Source: Nonomuraea sp. NBC_00507 | Lineage (GTDB): Bacteria > Actinomycetota > Actinomycetes > Streptosporangiales > Streptosporangiaceae | Direction of reading: 5' to 3' | Length of the DNA: 64,000 bases | NCBI RefSeq assembly: GCF_036013525.1 | Contig: NZ_CP107853.1 | Span: 7,130,001-7,194,000, forward strand | In this document: positions 1 through 10,762 of the stretch, piece after piece | Position numbering within the stretch: the first letter of the stretch is position 1 | Layout of the letters: each line of letters starts with the position of its first letter | Position numbers and translations under genes: made by a program | Notes under the pieces: generated by a model | What the model was told of the DNA's origin: nothing | The model's database searches: none | The model's input: the letters and a program-made list of their open reading frames with translations, nothing else

Positions 1-289
1 GATCGCGGCGCGGGTGTTGTCGATGCCGACGGTCAAGCCGCTCGACGTGGAGGCGGTCGTGGCCGCCGCACAGCAGACCGCCGGCATCGTGACGGTCGAG
101 GAGTCGACCACCGCCGGAGGCCTCGGCGGGGCGGTCGCGGAGACCGTCGTCCGGCACCATCCGACGCGGGTCACGATCCTCGGCGTACCGGAGTTCGCAC
201 CGACCGGATCCGCGGGATTCCTGCTCGACCGGTACGGGATGTCCCCCGAAGGCATCGCCGAATCCGCCCGGCACCTGGTGAACCGGTGA
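1..289 (+). CDS. Transketolase C-terminal subunit (split transketolase), 3' fragment
   Basis: The reading frame is open from the left edge, so only the last ~95 residues are present. The text contains RVLSMPTVKPLD, the usual transketolase C-terminal domain wording, followed by a VTVEESTTAGGLGGAV stretch matching the pyrimidine-to-C-terminal domain part of the E1/transketolase fold. Split transketolases consist of an N-terminal (TPP-binding) and a C-terminal polypeptide; the partner should lie left of the window. It is followed 28 bases later by a sugar ABC transporter operon on the same strand, so it probably belongs to a pentose or branched-sugar catabolic locus. Apulose-4-phosphate transketolase (AptAB) is one known split enzyme found with such transporters, but the substrate here cannot be read from the sequence. 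Confidence 0.8.
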   Translation, partial: IAARVLSMPTVKPLDVEAVVAAAQQTAGIVTVEESTTAGGLGGAVAETVVRHHPTRVTILGVPEFAPTGSAGFLLDRYGMSPEGIAESARHLVNR

Positions 290-317
290 TGGCACGGCCG
301 GGCGAAAGGAGCACCAC

Positions 318-962
318 ATGACGACGACGGCGCCGGACCGCCCCCGGCGCATCCCCACCCGCTGGATCGCGGCCGCGGCCATCGCTGTGCTGGTCGTTCT
401 CATGGCGGCCAGCACCGAATACCGGACGGCCGAGACCGCGGCGGCCGCGGCGCCGAAGAAGTTCGACCCCGCCGCGTTCGGCGCCCAGAACTACGAGGCC
501 AAGGTCGTGCCCGCCATCAAGAGCGCCGCCGTCGAGCTGCCCGTCCTGCTCGACGCCCTGGCCGCCGACAAGGATGCCGCGAGCCAGAAGTACGGCAAAC
601 GCCAGGGCACCGGCCCCTACACCTTCGCCGTCAGGGCGGCAGGCGAGGCGGGCGCCGCCAAGTCGGGGCTGCTGCCGGTCACCGTCAAGGACCTGCCGGA
701 CGACACCAAGGTCTGGCTGCAGATCGGTCCCGCCATCAACGGCACCGCGCTGCGCGACGCCGCCGGGTTCATCACGTTCGGCCAGTTCACCAACCAGGTG
801 GAGTACGCCGACGCGGCCACCGCCCTGAACAACCAGATGCGCGACAAGCTGCTCAAGGGGCTGGACGTGGCCGCGCTGGAAGGCAAGGAGATCACCTTCA
901 CAGGGGCGTTCACGTTGCTGACGCCCCAGACGGTGACGATCACCCCGGTGGAGATCTCATGA
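318..962 (+). CDS. DUF2291 family membrane-anchored protein of a sugar ABC operon
   Basis: 214 residues. An N-terminal signal anchor (residues ~17-33, WIAAAAIAVLVVLMAAS) is followed by an extracytoplasmic domain of the DUF2291 type with the FITFGQFTNQVEYADAATALN stretch near residues 150-170. DUF2291 proteins are usually annotated as predicted lipoproteins and sit next to ribose-type ABC transporters; their job is unknown. There is no lipobox cysteine here, so the protein is probably held by its N-terminal helix. An AAGGAG-like ribosome site lies about 8 bases before the ATG, and the stop overlaps the start of the ATPase gene (ATGA at 959), implying translational coupling. Confidence 0.75.
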   Translation: MTTTAPDRPRRIPTRWIAAAAIAVLVVLMAASTEYRTAETAAAAAPKKFDPAAFGAQNYEAKVVPAIKSAAVELPVLLDALAADKDAASQKYGKRQGTGPYTFAVRAAGEAGAAKSGLLPVTVKDLPDDTKVWLQIGPAINGTALRDAAGFITFGQFTNQVEYADAATALNNQMRDKLLKGLDVAALEGKEITFTGAFTLLTPQTVTITPVEIS

Positions 963-2480
963 CCGCGCCAATGCTCAGGGCCGGCGAGGTCACCAAGGTC
1001 TACGGCGGCACGCACGCGCTGAAAGGGGTCGACTTCGCCGTCGCGCCTGGCCGGGTGACCGCGCTGTTCGGCGAGAACGGCGCCGGCAAGTCGACCCTGA
1101 TGAAGATCCTGGCCGGGATCGAGCAGCCCACCACCGGCCATGTCGAGCTGGACGGGCGGCCCCTGCGCCTGCGCTCCTCCCGCGACGCGGCCGACCACGG
1201 CATCTCGATCATCCATCAGGAGCTCAGCCTGTGCCCGAACCTCAGCATCCAGGACAACCTGTTCCTGGCCCGCGAGGTCCGCACCGCGTACGGGTCCGTC
1301 GACCGCACGGCCCAGCGAGAGGCCACGGCCGCGGTCCTGCGCCGGCTCGAGGAGGACGTCGACCCCGACCGGCTCGTCGGCGACCTGCGGCTCGGCCAGC
1401 AGCAGCTGGTGGAGATCGCCCGCGCGCTGCTGCAGCGGGCCCGCGTCCTCATCATGGACGAGCCCACCTCCGCCCTGACCGCGCCCGAGGTCGAGGTGCT
1501 GTTCCGGGTGATCAGGGAGCTCACCGCCGCCGGCGTCGCCGTCGTCTACATCTCCCACCACCTGGACGAGGCCCTCGACATCGCCGACGACGTCGTGGTG
1601 CTGCGGGACGGGCGGCTGGTCGCCGCGGCGCGGGCCGGCGAGGTCGACATCCGCTGGATCGTCGAGCAGATGGTGGGCCGCGACCAGGACACGCTGTTCC
1701 CCAGCCGGGAGCCGGTCCTCGGCGAGGAGGCGCTGGCCGTCCGCGACCTCACCGTGGCCGATCCTGCGGTCCCTGACCGGCTGGTCGTGGACCGGCTGTC
1801 GCTCAGCGTGCGTGCGGGCGAGATCGTCGGCGTCTACGGGCTGATGGGCTCCGGGCGCACCGAGCTGCTCGAAGCGCTCGCCGGCCGGCTCCGGCCCGCC
1901 TCTGGCGAGATCCGGCTGTCCGGGACGCCGCTGACGCAGGCCCGCCGCGGCTCGATCCGCGACCGCATCGGGCGTGGCCTGGTGCTGGTGCCCGAGGACC
2001 GGCAGCGTGACGGCCTCGTACAGACCATGTCGGTCGGGCAGAACCTGTCCCTGGCCGCGCTCGGCGCGTTCGTCCGCGGCCTGTTCGTCTCCGAGGAGCG
2101 CGAGCGCGCCGCCGTCACCCGCACCATCGCCGACGTCACCGTCAAGACCAGCGGCGCCCAGGCGGCCATCGGCTCGCTGAGCGGCGGCAACCAGCAGAAA
2201 GTGATCATCGGCAAGGCGCTGCTGACCGGGCCGCGTGTCCTGCTGCTGGACGAGCCGTCCCGCGGCGTGGACGTGGGCGCCAAGGCCGACATCTTCGAGC
2301 TCATGGCGGCCCAGGCCAGGCGGGGCCTGGCCGTGCTGTTCACCACATCCGACGCAGAAGAGGCCCTGCACATCCCCGACCGGCTGCTCGTGCTCGCCCG
2401 CGGCGCCCTGGTCGGCGAGTTCCGGCGCGGCGAGCTGACCCGGGAGGAACTGATGCGCGTGTCCGACGGTGGAGCGACCC

Positions 2481-2506
<26 letters not shown>
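959..2506 (+). CDS. Sugar ABC transporter ATP-binding protein (RbsA-type, two ATPase domains)
   Basis: 515 residues, the usual length for the RbsA/MglA/XylG family of double ATPases. The first domain has Walker A GENGAGKST (residues ~38-46) and Walker B LIMDEPTSAL. The second has the degenerate family-typical P-loop region GLMGSGRTEL, signature LSGGNQQKV and Walker B LLLDEPSRGVDVGAK. It energises import of a pentose-like sugar through the permease encoded next. Its start overlaps the DUF2291 stop (ATGA), and its stop overlaps a duplicated start region of the permease gene. Confidence 0.95.
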
Positions 2507-4639
<2,133 letters not shown>

Positions 4640-4646
4640 CCGGCGG

Positions 4647-4850
4647 TCACGGATCGGGCAGGGTGATCTCTCCGTGGCCGACGACGGTGGTTACCACCCA
4701 CCGCGACACGGGTCACCTCGCCCTGCGCCGAGCGCAGGCCGGATCGGATCGAACCCGCGGCGGTGTCCTCCGGCATCTCCACGATCCCGGCCCGCATCGG
4801 GTAGCGGAGCGACGCCGGCACGCCGAAGATGACGGTGGAGGCATGCGCGG
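4647..4850 (-). pseudogene. Possible C-terminal gene remnant with frameshift
   Basis: On the minus strand a coding-like stretch reads ASTVIFGVPASLRYPMRAG, continues to GEVTRV, and then after a one-base shift reads RWVVTTVVGHGEITLPDP followed by TGA at 4647-4649. The two halves read as one protein tail only if a frameshift near 4718 is allowed. No start, no upstream domain and no recognised family were found. It sits between two convergent-looking gene ends and is probably the tail of a lost gene. Confidence 0.3.
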
Positions 4851-4868
4851 TAGGGAGGAGGCGCTGTC

Positions 4869-6227
4869 GTGGCGCGGAATGAATCCGAGGACGTGCGCCA
4901 GAAGAACGCAGCCGTTGTTCAGACGATCGAGGGCCTGCTCGCGCAGGCGCAATCGCGGTCACGGTGGAGCGAGGAAACCCTCGATAGTGCGCGAGAAGCA
5001 GTCATCAAGAGCCGCGACTTGGTGTATCGCTCTGAGGAGCATGTGCCGCTCCTGGCGCGCAGCCTCCGCACCACGGCCCGGCTCCTTCTTCGACGGGACC
5101 GCGCAGCGGAAGCGTTGCCCCACGCACAAGAGGCTGTAGCGATCACCCGTCTGATGGGGGGCGCCCCCCTCATCGTGTCACTGGCCTGTTTAGCAGAGGT
5201 CTTCGAAGCACTTCACCGCTACTCGGACGCTGCCGCGGCGATGAACGCGGCGGACGCAGCACGGACGACGAGAGACGCCCAAGGAGGTGGCGAGGCGGCG
5301 GCCGTCGTGTACATCCTCGGTGAGACGGACCGCGACCATGGGGGTAGCACTGACATCCGAAGCCCCGGCTTTCTCGATGTCCTGGACGCCGACACGTCGC
5401 CGCTGGAGATGTACCGCCACGGGGTGACCGCCTACGAGAATGGTGACCCCAGAACGGCAGGGGAATGGTGGCGACGTGTTGCCGACGCCGCCGACGCCGA
5501 TGTCTCGCCGCGGGCGATGTATCGGCTCGGGTTGCTTGCCAACGAGAAGGCCGACGTGGACACTGCTCGCCTCTGGTGGGATCGTGCTGCGGAGTCCGGC
5601 CACGCAGATGTCGCTCCTCAGGCGATAAGACTCCTCATAGGCGACGTTCAAGCGCCCACCACCTTCCTGGAAGGCATCTTGTCGTCCTGGCTGCAGGAGC
5701 ACCTCAGCGACCGGCCGTCGGCCGTGATCTACCTTGTGGACGAGTCTGGCTCGGACGAGGTCGAACGGGCCGCTGTCGGCGTGCTGCGCGCGTTCGGCAT
5801 GGAGGTGGAGCAGCGGCTGCCGGAGATTCGCGGGTCATGGCTGCTGAGGCTGCGGCTGGCGGTCCGGGCATGGTCGGGCTCCGACGAGGCCAAGGCGCTC
5901 CTGGCGGAGCTCGAACATGCTGCTCGGGTGCGACTGCTCCATCAGCCGATCGCAGAGGTGGATGAGAAGAAGAGTGCCGCGGTCGCCGCGCTGATCACCG
6001 CGTTGGAGCCGCACCAGACGGCGGTCGTCATGCTGGGCTCCATCCTGATTCTGAAGGTGGACGGGGTGCTTGCCGTTCGCGACCTGTCCTCACGGGAGCT
6101 GGCGTTCATGGCACGCAACCCGGGCATGGTCAAAGACCCCGTCGCGCTGCTCTCGGGGTTGGACACGGTCGTCGGTGCGGAACGTGCGGTCTCACCTGCA
6201 GCACACGAGCCGGGTGTAGAGGCCTGA
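4869..6227 (+). CDS. TPR/Sel1-repeat protein with conserved C-terminal domain, function unknown
   Basis: 452 residues, GTG start preceded by a strong GGAGGAGG site. Residues ~20-130 are helical TPR-like text (TTARLLLRRDRAAEALPHAQ, then a second repeat). Residues ~175-260 contain two or three Sel1-like repeats, with WW-containing pairs (AGEWWRRVADAAD, ARLWWDRAAESGH). Residues ~285-440 form a separate globular domain (YLVDESGSDEVERAAVGVLRA, RGSWLLRLRL, QPIAEVDEKKSAAVAALITA, LGSILILKVDG, MARNPGMVKDP). From memory a similar tail occurs in other actinobacterial TPR proteins of possible conflict-system type, but I cannot name it with confidence. There is no signal peptide or membrane segment. GC content is slightly lower than that of its neighbours. 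It is a single-gene unit. Confidence 0.8.
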   Translation: MARNESEDVRQKNAAVVQTIEGLLAQAQSRSRWSEETLDSAREAVIKSRDLVYRSEEHVPLLARSLRTTARLLLRRDRAAEALPHAQEAVAITRLMGGAPLIVSLACLAEVFEALHRYSDAAAAMNAADAARTTRDAQGGGEAAAVVYILGETDRDHGGSTDIRSPGFLDVLDADTSPLEMYRHGVTAYENGDPRTAGEWWRRVADAADADVSPRAMYRLGLLANEKADVDTARLWWDRAAESGHADVAPQAIRLLIGDVQAPTTFLEGILSSWLQEHLSDRPSAVIYLVDESGSDEVERAAVGVLRAFGMEVEQRLPEIRGSWLLRLRLAVRAWSGSDEAKALLAELEHAARVRLLHQPIAEVDEKKSAAVAALITALEPHQTAVVMLGSILILKVDGVLAVRDLSSRELAFMARNPGMVKDPVALLSGLDTVVGAERAVSPAAHEPGVEA

Positions 6228-6240
6228 GCAGGCCTGGCGG

Positions 6241-7075
6241 GCTGTCGGCGCCATCGTGCACGACCAGCAGGCCCTCGGGGTAGGCGTGGCCGAGCGGGGC
6301 GCTGGTGGCCATCGCGCCGTCGCTGGCCTCGGCGCCGTCCGTGCGGTTGCCCGGGCCGACCCGGAACTGACCGAGGTAGGCGTTGCGCCCTGCGCGGTCG
6401 TAGACGGCGAAGGTGTCGTCCCCCTGGCTGGAGGCCAGCAGGTAGCCGCTGTCGCGGCCGGTCTGGTACACCGTCAGACCCTCGGCGTCGGCCGCCAGGT
6501 GCCGGCCGCCGTAGCCGCGGTCCTGGCCGGGCACGCACTCCTCGGTCGCCGGGTCGTAGGTGTCCTGCCTGCCGTACTCCTTGACGCGGTCCATCAGGAC
6601 CGGACGGCCGGTCAGGTCCGCGCGCAGGCGCCAGATGCCGACGTCCTCCTGTGCCGCGTACAGCACGCCGTGGTCCACGACCATGCCCTCGACCTGCGGG
6701 AGTTCGCCCGGCTCCAGGCAGGGCGTCCACGTGGAGCCGTCAGGCAGGGTGAAGCTCGACGGAAGGTCGAGGGTGCGGACCTTGCGGTAGGTGACCTTGC
6801 CGCCGGGCGCGGCGACCAGCTCCAGCAGGCCGAGCCTGGTCTCGTGGCGGCGGCTGCCCCGCGGCGGCCTTCGCGGGGTCGATCGCGTAGACGCGCAGCT
6901 GGTCGCGCCCACGGTCGGAGGCCACGGCCAGGTCCACCTTCGCGCCTGTGGACAGGCGGAAGCCGCGGACGAGGTCGACGTTGTTGAGCCGGCCGGGCTC
7001 GTCGCCGTTGGCGTTGCCGCCCGCGTCGTCGTCGTACAGGGGCGGGGTCTCGGCGGTGGCGGTGTCGGTATTCGT
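6241..7075 (-). pseudogene. Decayed beta-propeller phytase (3-phytase)
   Basis: Minus-strand remnants of a BPP-type phytase occur in two frames. One frame (7075 to ~6855) reads ETPPLYDDDAGGNANGD then EPGRLNNVDLVRGF and KVDLAVASDRGRDQLRVYAIDP. The other (~6852 to 6241) reads RRHETRLGLLELV, FTLPDGSTWTPCLEPGE, VEGMVVDHGVLYAAQEDVG, DAEGLTVYQ and AYPEGLLVVHDGAD. Compared with the family, the signal peptide is missing, about 50 residues are missing at ~7000 between the DDPAIW region and EPGR. More are lost at the frameshift near 6855, and the C-terminal NFKFV segment is replaced by the 3' end of the TPR gene. It is not functional. Confidence 0.8.
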
Positions 7076-7095
7076 CCTTATGTCTATACAAAGAG

Positions 7096-7140
7096 TTGAC
7101 ATTGAGGTACAACCAGGCCAAGCCCGTTGGTCTTGGAGGT
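7096..7140 (+). promoter_or_regulatory. Promoter and ribosome site of the second sugar transporter operon
   Basis: A TTGACA hexamer (7096-7101) is preceded by an AT-rich stretch unusual for this window and may be a -35 element; a matching -10 is not obvious. A GGAGGT ribosome site at 7135-7140, 5 bases before GTG 7146, fixes the start of the binding-protein gene. Confidence 0.4.
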
Positions 7141-7145
7141 GTCCT

Positions 7146-8123
7146 GTGAGACGTACCCCGATCGTGCTGGCCCTGCTCGGCGCCCTCGCCGTGACCGGCT
7201 GTTCCTCTGGAGGCCAGAGCGCGCAGAGCGCCTCTCCCGCAACCTCGGCGGCCCCGCAGGCGGGTGGCGCCAGGTTCGCCGTCATCACCCACGGCGCGCC
7301 CGGCGACTCCTTCTGGGACGTGGTCAAGAACGGCGCCGAGGCCGCGGGCAAGCAGTACGGGGTGAGCGTCACCTACCAGGGCGATGGTGACCCCGCCAAG
7401 CAGTCGCAACTCATCGACCAGGCCGTCTCCGGGAAGGTGGACGGCGTCGTGGTCTCCATGGCCAACCCTGACGCGCTGAAGGAGGCCATCGGCAAGGCCG
7501 TCGCCGCGAAGATCCCGGTGGTGACCATCAACTCGGGCGCCGACTCCTCCAAGGCGGTCGGCGCCATCACACACGTCGGCCAGTCGGAGGACGTGGCCGG
7601 TCGGGGCGCGGGGGAGCAGCTCAAGGCCGCCGGCGTCACCAAGCTGCTGTGCGTCATCCACGAGGCCGGCAACGTCGGTCTCGACCAGCGGTGCAAGGGC
7701 GCCGAGGAGACCCTCGGCGGGACCGTCGAGCGGCTGCAGGTGGACGTGAGCAACCTGGCCGACGTGACCTCCAAGGTCACCGCCAAGCTCCAGTCGGACC
7801 AGCAGGTCAACGGCGTGTTGTCGCTCAACCCTGCCATCGCGATCGCCGCCAGGGACGCGATCAAGGACTCGGGGTCGCAGGCCAAGCTGGCGACGTTCGA
7901 CCTGTCGGCCGACGTCGTGGACGCGATCAAGGCCGGTGAGGTCCTGTTCGCCGTGGACCAGCAGCAGTACCTGCAGGGCTACCTGCCGATCACCTTCCTC
8001 AATCTGTACAAGGCCAACCTCAACACCGTCGGCGGCGGCCTGCCGGTCAACACCGGGCCGGGGTTCGTGACCAAGGACAACGCCGAGCAGGTGGCCAAGC
8101 TGGCCGAGGCCGGCACCCGATGA
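7146..8123 (+). CDS. Sugar ABC transporter substrate-binding lipoprotein (FrcB/inositol-type)
   Basis: 325 residues from a GTG with GGAGGT 5 bases upstream; the open frame runs further upstream but overlaps the phytase remnant. It has a signal peptide with lipobox VTGC (Cys ~19) and then a serine/alanine linker. The mature part is Peripla_BP_4: [54 protein letters not shown], and [30 protein letters not shown] near the end, typical of fructose/inositol/rhizopine-type binding proteins. It is the first gene of a three-gene operon in binding protein-permease-ATPase order. The substrate is inferred only by family. Confidence 0.92.
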   Translation: MRRTPIVLALLGALAVTGCSSGGQSAQSASPATSAAPQAGGARFAVITHGAPGDSFWDVVKNGAEAAGKQYGVSVTYQGDGDPAKQSQLIDQAVSGKVDGVVVSMANPDALKEAIGKAVAAKIPVVTINSGADSSKAVGAITHVGQSEDVAGRGAGEQLKAAGVTKLLCVIHEAGNVGLDQRCKGAEETLGGTVERLQVDVSNLADVTSKVTAKLQSDQQVNGVLSLNPAIAIAARDAIKDSGSQAKLATFDLSADVVDAIKAGEVLFAVDQQQYLQGYLPITFLNLYKANLNTVGGGLPVNTGPGFVTKDNAEQVAKLAEAGTR

Positions 8124-9151
8124 CGGTCACGGCCGACGAGCGGGTCGCCCAGGTCGGGCTGGCCCGCCGCCTGCTGATCCGGCCCGAACTGGGCGCGGTC
8201 GTCGGCATGGTCGTGGTCTTCGTGTTCTTCGCCGCCCAGTCGCCGGTGTTCCGGTCGCCGGACGGCATCGCGAACTGGCTCGACCCGGCGGCCACGCTCG
8301 GCATCATGGCGGTCGCGGTCGCGTTGCTGATGATCGGCGGGGAGTTCGACCTGTCGGCAGGCGTGCTGACCGGCACGAGCGGCCTGATCCTGGTCACCCT
8401 GGCCACGCGCTTCGGGTTCAACGTGTGGATCGCCATGCTCGTCGGCCTGGTCGTGGCGCTGGCCGTGGGCCTCGCCAACGGGCTGGTCGTCACGCGGACC
8501 AAGCTGCCCAGCTTCATCGTCACGCTGGGCACGTTCCTGATGCTGCAGGGGATCAACCTCGGGGTCACGAAGGCCATCACCGGGACCGTGCAGGTCAGCG
8601 GCCTGCGCCGGGCCTCCGGGTTCGAGGGCGCGAACGCCGTCCTCGCCGGCACGATCCAGATCGGCGGGACGTCGTTCCGGGTGGCGATCCTGTGGTGGAT
8701 CCTGGTCACCGCGGTGGCGACCTGGGTGCTCATGCGGTCCAAGGCCGGCAACTGGATCTTCGCGGTGGGCGGCAACGAGCAGGCCGCCCGCGCGGTCGGC
8801 GTGCCGGCCGTCCGTACGAAGATCGCCCTGTTCATGACGACGGCGTTCGCGGCGTGGCTGGTCGGCTCGATCCTGGCGCTGCGCTACACCTCCGTCCAGG
8901 CCAACATCGGCATCGGGCAGGAGTTCATCTACATCATCGCGGCCGTGATCGGCGGCTGCCTGCTCACCGGCGGGTACGGCTCCGCCATCGGGGCCGCCAT
9001 CGGCGCGGTCATCTTCGGCATGGCCGACAAGGGCATCGTGTTCCTGGGCTGGGACGCCGACTGGTTCACGTTCTTCCTGGGCGGGATGTTGCTGCTGGCG
9101 ACGCTGGCCAACCGCCTGGTCCGGCGCTACGCCGAGGAGGTGCGGCATTGA
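8120..9151 (+). CDS. Sugar ABC transporter permease (FrcC/RbsC-type)
   Basis: 343 residues, overlapping the binding-protein stop by ATGA. It has multiple hydrophobic helices, with the family core [40 protein letters not shown] and [20 protein letters not shown], then [21 protein letters not shown]. It partners the binding protein before it and the ATPase after it. Confidence 0.93.
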   Translation: MTVTADERVAQVGLARRLLIRPELGAVVGMVVVFVFFAAQSPVFRSPDGIANWLDPAATLGIMAVAVALLMIGGEFDLSAGVLTGTSGLILVTLATRFGFNVWIAMLVGLVVALAVGLANGLVVTRTKLPSFIVTLGTFLMLQGINLGVTKAITGTVQVSGLRRASGFEGANAVLAGTIQIGGTSFRVAILWWILVTAVATWVLMRSKAGNWIFAVGGNEQAARAVGVPAVRTKIALFMTTAFAAWLVGSILALRYTSVQANIGIGQEFIYIIAAVIGGCLLTGGYGSAIGAAIGAVIFGMADKGIVFLGWDADWFTFFLGGMLLLATLANRLVRRYAEEVRH

Positions 9152-9903
9152 TCCTCGAGACCCGGGGCATCGGCAAGACGTTCGGCTCGGTGCTGGCGCT
9201 GCGCGAGGTGTCGATGGGCGTGGCGGCCGGGCAGGTCGTCTGCGTGCTCGGCGACAACGGCGCGGGCAAGTCCACGCTCATCAAGATCCTCGCCGGGGTC
9301 CACCAGCACGACGCGGGCACGCTGCTGGTGGACGGGGCGGAGGTGCGCTTCTCCAGCCCGCGTGACGCGCTCGACCGCGGCATCGCCACCGTCTACCAGG
9401 ACCTGGCGATGATCCCGCTCATGTCGGTGTGGCGGAACTTCTTCCTCGGCTCCGAGCCGACCAAGGGCCTGGCCTTCGACGTGGCCCAGGCCCGCCGGGT
9501 GGCCCGCGAGGAGCTGAAGGCGATGGGCATCGACATCCGCGACGTCGACCAGCCGGTCGGCACGCTGTCCGGCGGGGAACGCCAGTCGGTGGCCATCGCC
9601 AGGGCCGTGCACTTCGGCGCCCGCGTGCTCATCCTCGACGAGCCCACCTCGGCGCTGGGCGTCAAGCAGGCGGGCGTGGTGCTGCGCTACATCGCCCGGG
9701 CCCGCGACCGGGGGCTCGGCGTGGTGTTCATCACCCACAACCCGCACCACGCCTACCCGGTGGGGGACCGGTTCCTGCTGCTCAACCGGGGGACCAGCAT
9801 GGGCGAGTACGCCAAGGCCGACATCACGCCGCAGGCGCTGACCTCGCTCATGGCGGGCGGGGCGGAGCTGGAGGAGCTGGCACACGAGCTGAAACGACAA
9901 TGA
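9148..9903 (+). CDS. Sugar ABC transporter ATP-binding protein (FrcA-type, single ATPase domain)
   Basis: 251 residues from a TTG that overlaps the permease stop (ATTGA). Walker [10 protein letters not shown] lies at residues ~37-45, followed by signature [14 protein letters not shown], Walker [13 protein letters not shown] and a switch histidine in [10 protein letters not shown]. Unlike RbsA it has only one ATPase domain and must act as a homodimer, as in the FrcBCA fructose importer of rhizobia, whose gene order is the same. In-frame codons upstream of TTG belong to the permease gene, so the TTG is the only sensible start. Confidence 0.9.
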   Translation: MILETRGIGKTFGSVLALREVSMGVAAGQVVCVLGDNGAGKSTLIKILAGVHQHDAGTLLVDGAEVRFSSPRDALDRGIATVYQDLAMIPLMSVWRNFFLGSEPTKGLAFDVAQARRVAREELKAMGIDIRDVDQPVGTLSGGERQSVAIARAVHFGARVLILDEPTSALGVKQAGVVLRYIARARDRGLGVVFITHNPHHAYPVGDRFLLLNRGTSMGEYAKADITPQALTSLMAGGAELEELAHELKRQ

Positions 9904-10047
9904 CCGGAATTTGAGGGTTTTGGGCGATACCTCGGACCTGCTCGGAGGTAGGAAGGGGCGTGAAGCGAGAGGCCGGGGAGGTGCGTTTGATCTACAACGT
10001 AAAGGCGTCCGGCGTGTTGCTGTTCGGACCGTTATTACCCAACGCCG

Positions 10048-10078
10048 AAGTCCGGAGGGGAGTGCCTTCTCCGGGCTT
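10048..10078. terminator. Hairpin downstream of the FrcBCA-like operon
   Basis: AAGTCCGGAG (10048-10057) pairs with CTCCGGGCTT (10069-10078) as a 10-bp stem with one G-U pair and an 11-base loop. There is no T-run after it. It lies between the transporter operon end (9903) and the next promoter, so it may stop transcription. The rest of 9904-10116 shows no gene. Confidence 0.4.
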
Positions 10079-10116
10079 TGGCATGTCTAGCCTCGATAGC
10101 CTTGGCTCCGAGAATT

Positions 10117-10160
10117 GCAAACAGTTCTTCGCGAAGAGATCTTTGCGAAGAACTGTTTGC
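10117..10160 (+). promoter_or_regulatory. Large inverted repeat, likely operator of the ArsR-type regulator
   Basis: GCAAACAGTTCTTCGC (10117-10132) and GCGAAGAACTGTTTGC (10145-10160) are perfect 16-bp inverted arms around a 12-base spacer. The left part also contains the palindrome TCTTCGCGAAGA. It ends 17 bases before the ATG of a winged-helix regulator. TAGTCT just after it (10165-10170) may be a -10 box, giving a nearly leaderless transcript. Autorepression is the likely role. Confidence 0.65.
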
Positions 10161-10177
10161 GGTTTAGTCTTCGAGGC

Positions 10178-10762
10178 ATGACCGATCCCCGAGAGAGCGT
10201 GGTCGTCCTCGACGCCAAAGGGCTGCGGGCGCTGGCCCATCCGGTCCGCGTACAGCTCGTCGACCTGCTGCGCAAGCACGGCCCGTCCACCGCCACCCGC
10301 CTGGCCGAGCGGCTCGGCGTGAACTCGGGCACCGCCAGCTACCACCTGCGCAGGCTGGGCGCGGCCGGGTTCGTCGAGGAGGACACCGAGCGCGGCAACG
10401 CGCGGGAGCGCTGGTGGCGCTCCGTCCACCGGATCACTCGCCTCACCGACGAGGACGGGTTGCCGGATCGGGAGCCGGAGGCGGTGCTGACGTACATGCA
10501 GTCCATCGCCGCCCTCTACAACCTGCGGGTCCAGCAGGCGCTGAATGAGATGCAGACCATGCCGCGGCCGTGGCGCGGCGCGATGGACCTGAGCTCCCAC
10601 ACCCTCCGCCTCACCGTGGAGGAGACCCGGCGACTGCGGGAGGACCTGGGCGAGGTCTTGGCGCGCTACCGGCGTGACGGCGAGCAGGCGCCGCCGGGCG
10701 CGGCCCGGGTCTACCTGATGACGCAGGTCCTGCCCGAGCCGGACACCGCAGAGGAATCGTGA
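10178..10762 (+). CDS. ArsR-like winged-helix transcriptional regulator
   Basis: 194 residues. An N-terminal HTH domain reads GLRALAHPVRVQLVDLLRKHGPSTATRLAERLGVNSGTASYHLRRLGAAGFVEE-like text split over residues ~14-65, the HTH_20/ArsR pattern, with a charged RGNARERWWRSVHR stretch after it. No metal-binding cysteine pair is present, so it probably senses something other than metals. An in-frame start further upstream (10115) would run through the palindrome and is rejected. It overlaps the MFS gene (TGATG), so regulator and pump are one operon behind the palindrome. Confidence 0.88.
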   Translation: MTDPRESVVVLDAKGLRALAHPVRVQLVDLLRKHGPSTATRLAERLGVNSGTASYHLRRLGAAGFVEEDTERGNARERWWRSVHRITRLTDEDGLPDREPEAVLTYMQSIAALYNLRVQQALNEMQTMPRPWRGAMDLSSHTLRLTVEETRRLREDLGEVLARYRRDGEQAPPGAARVYLMTQVLPEPDTAEES

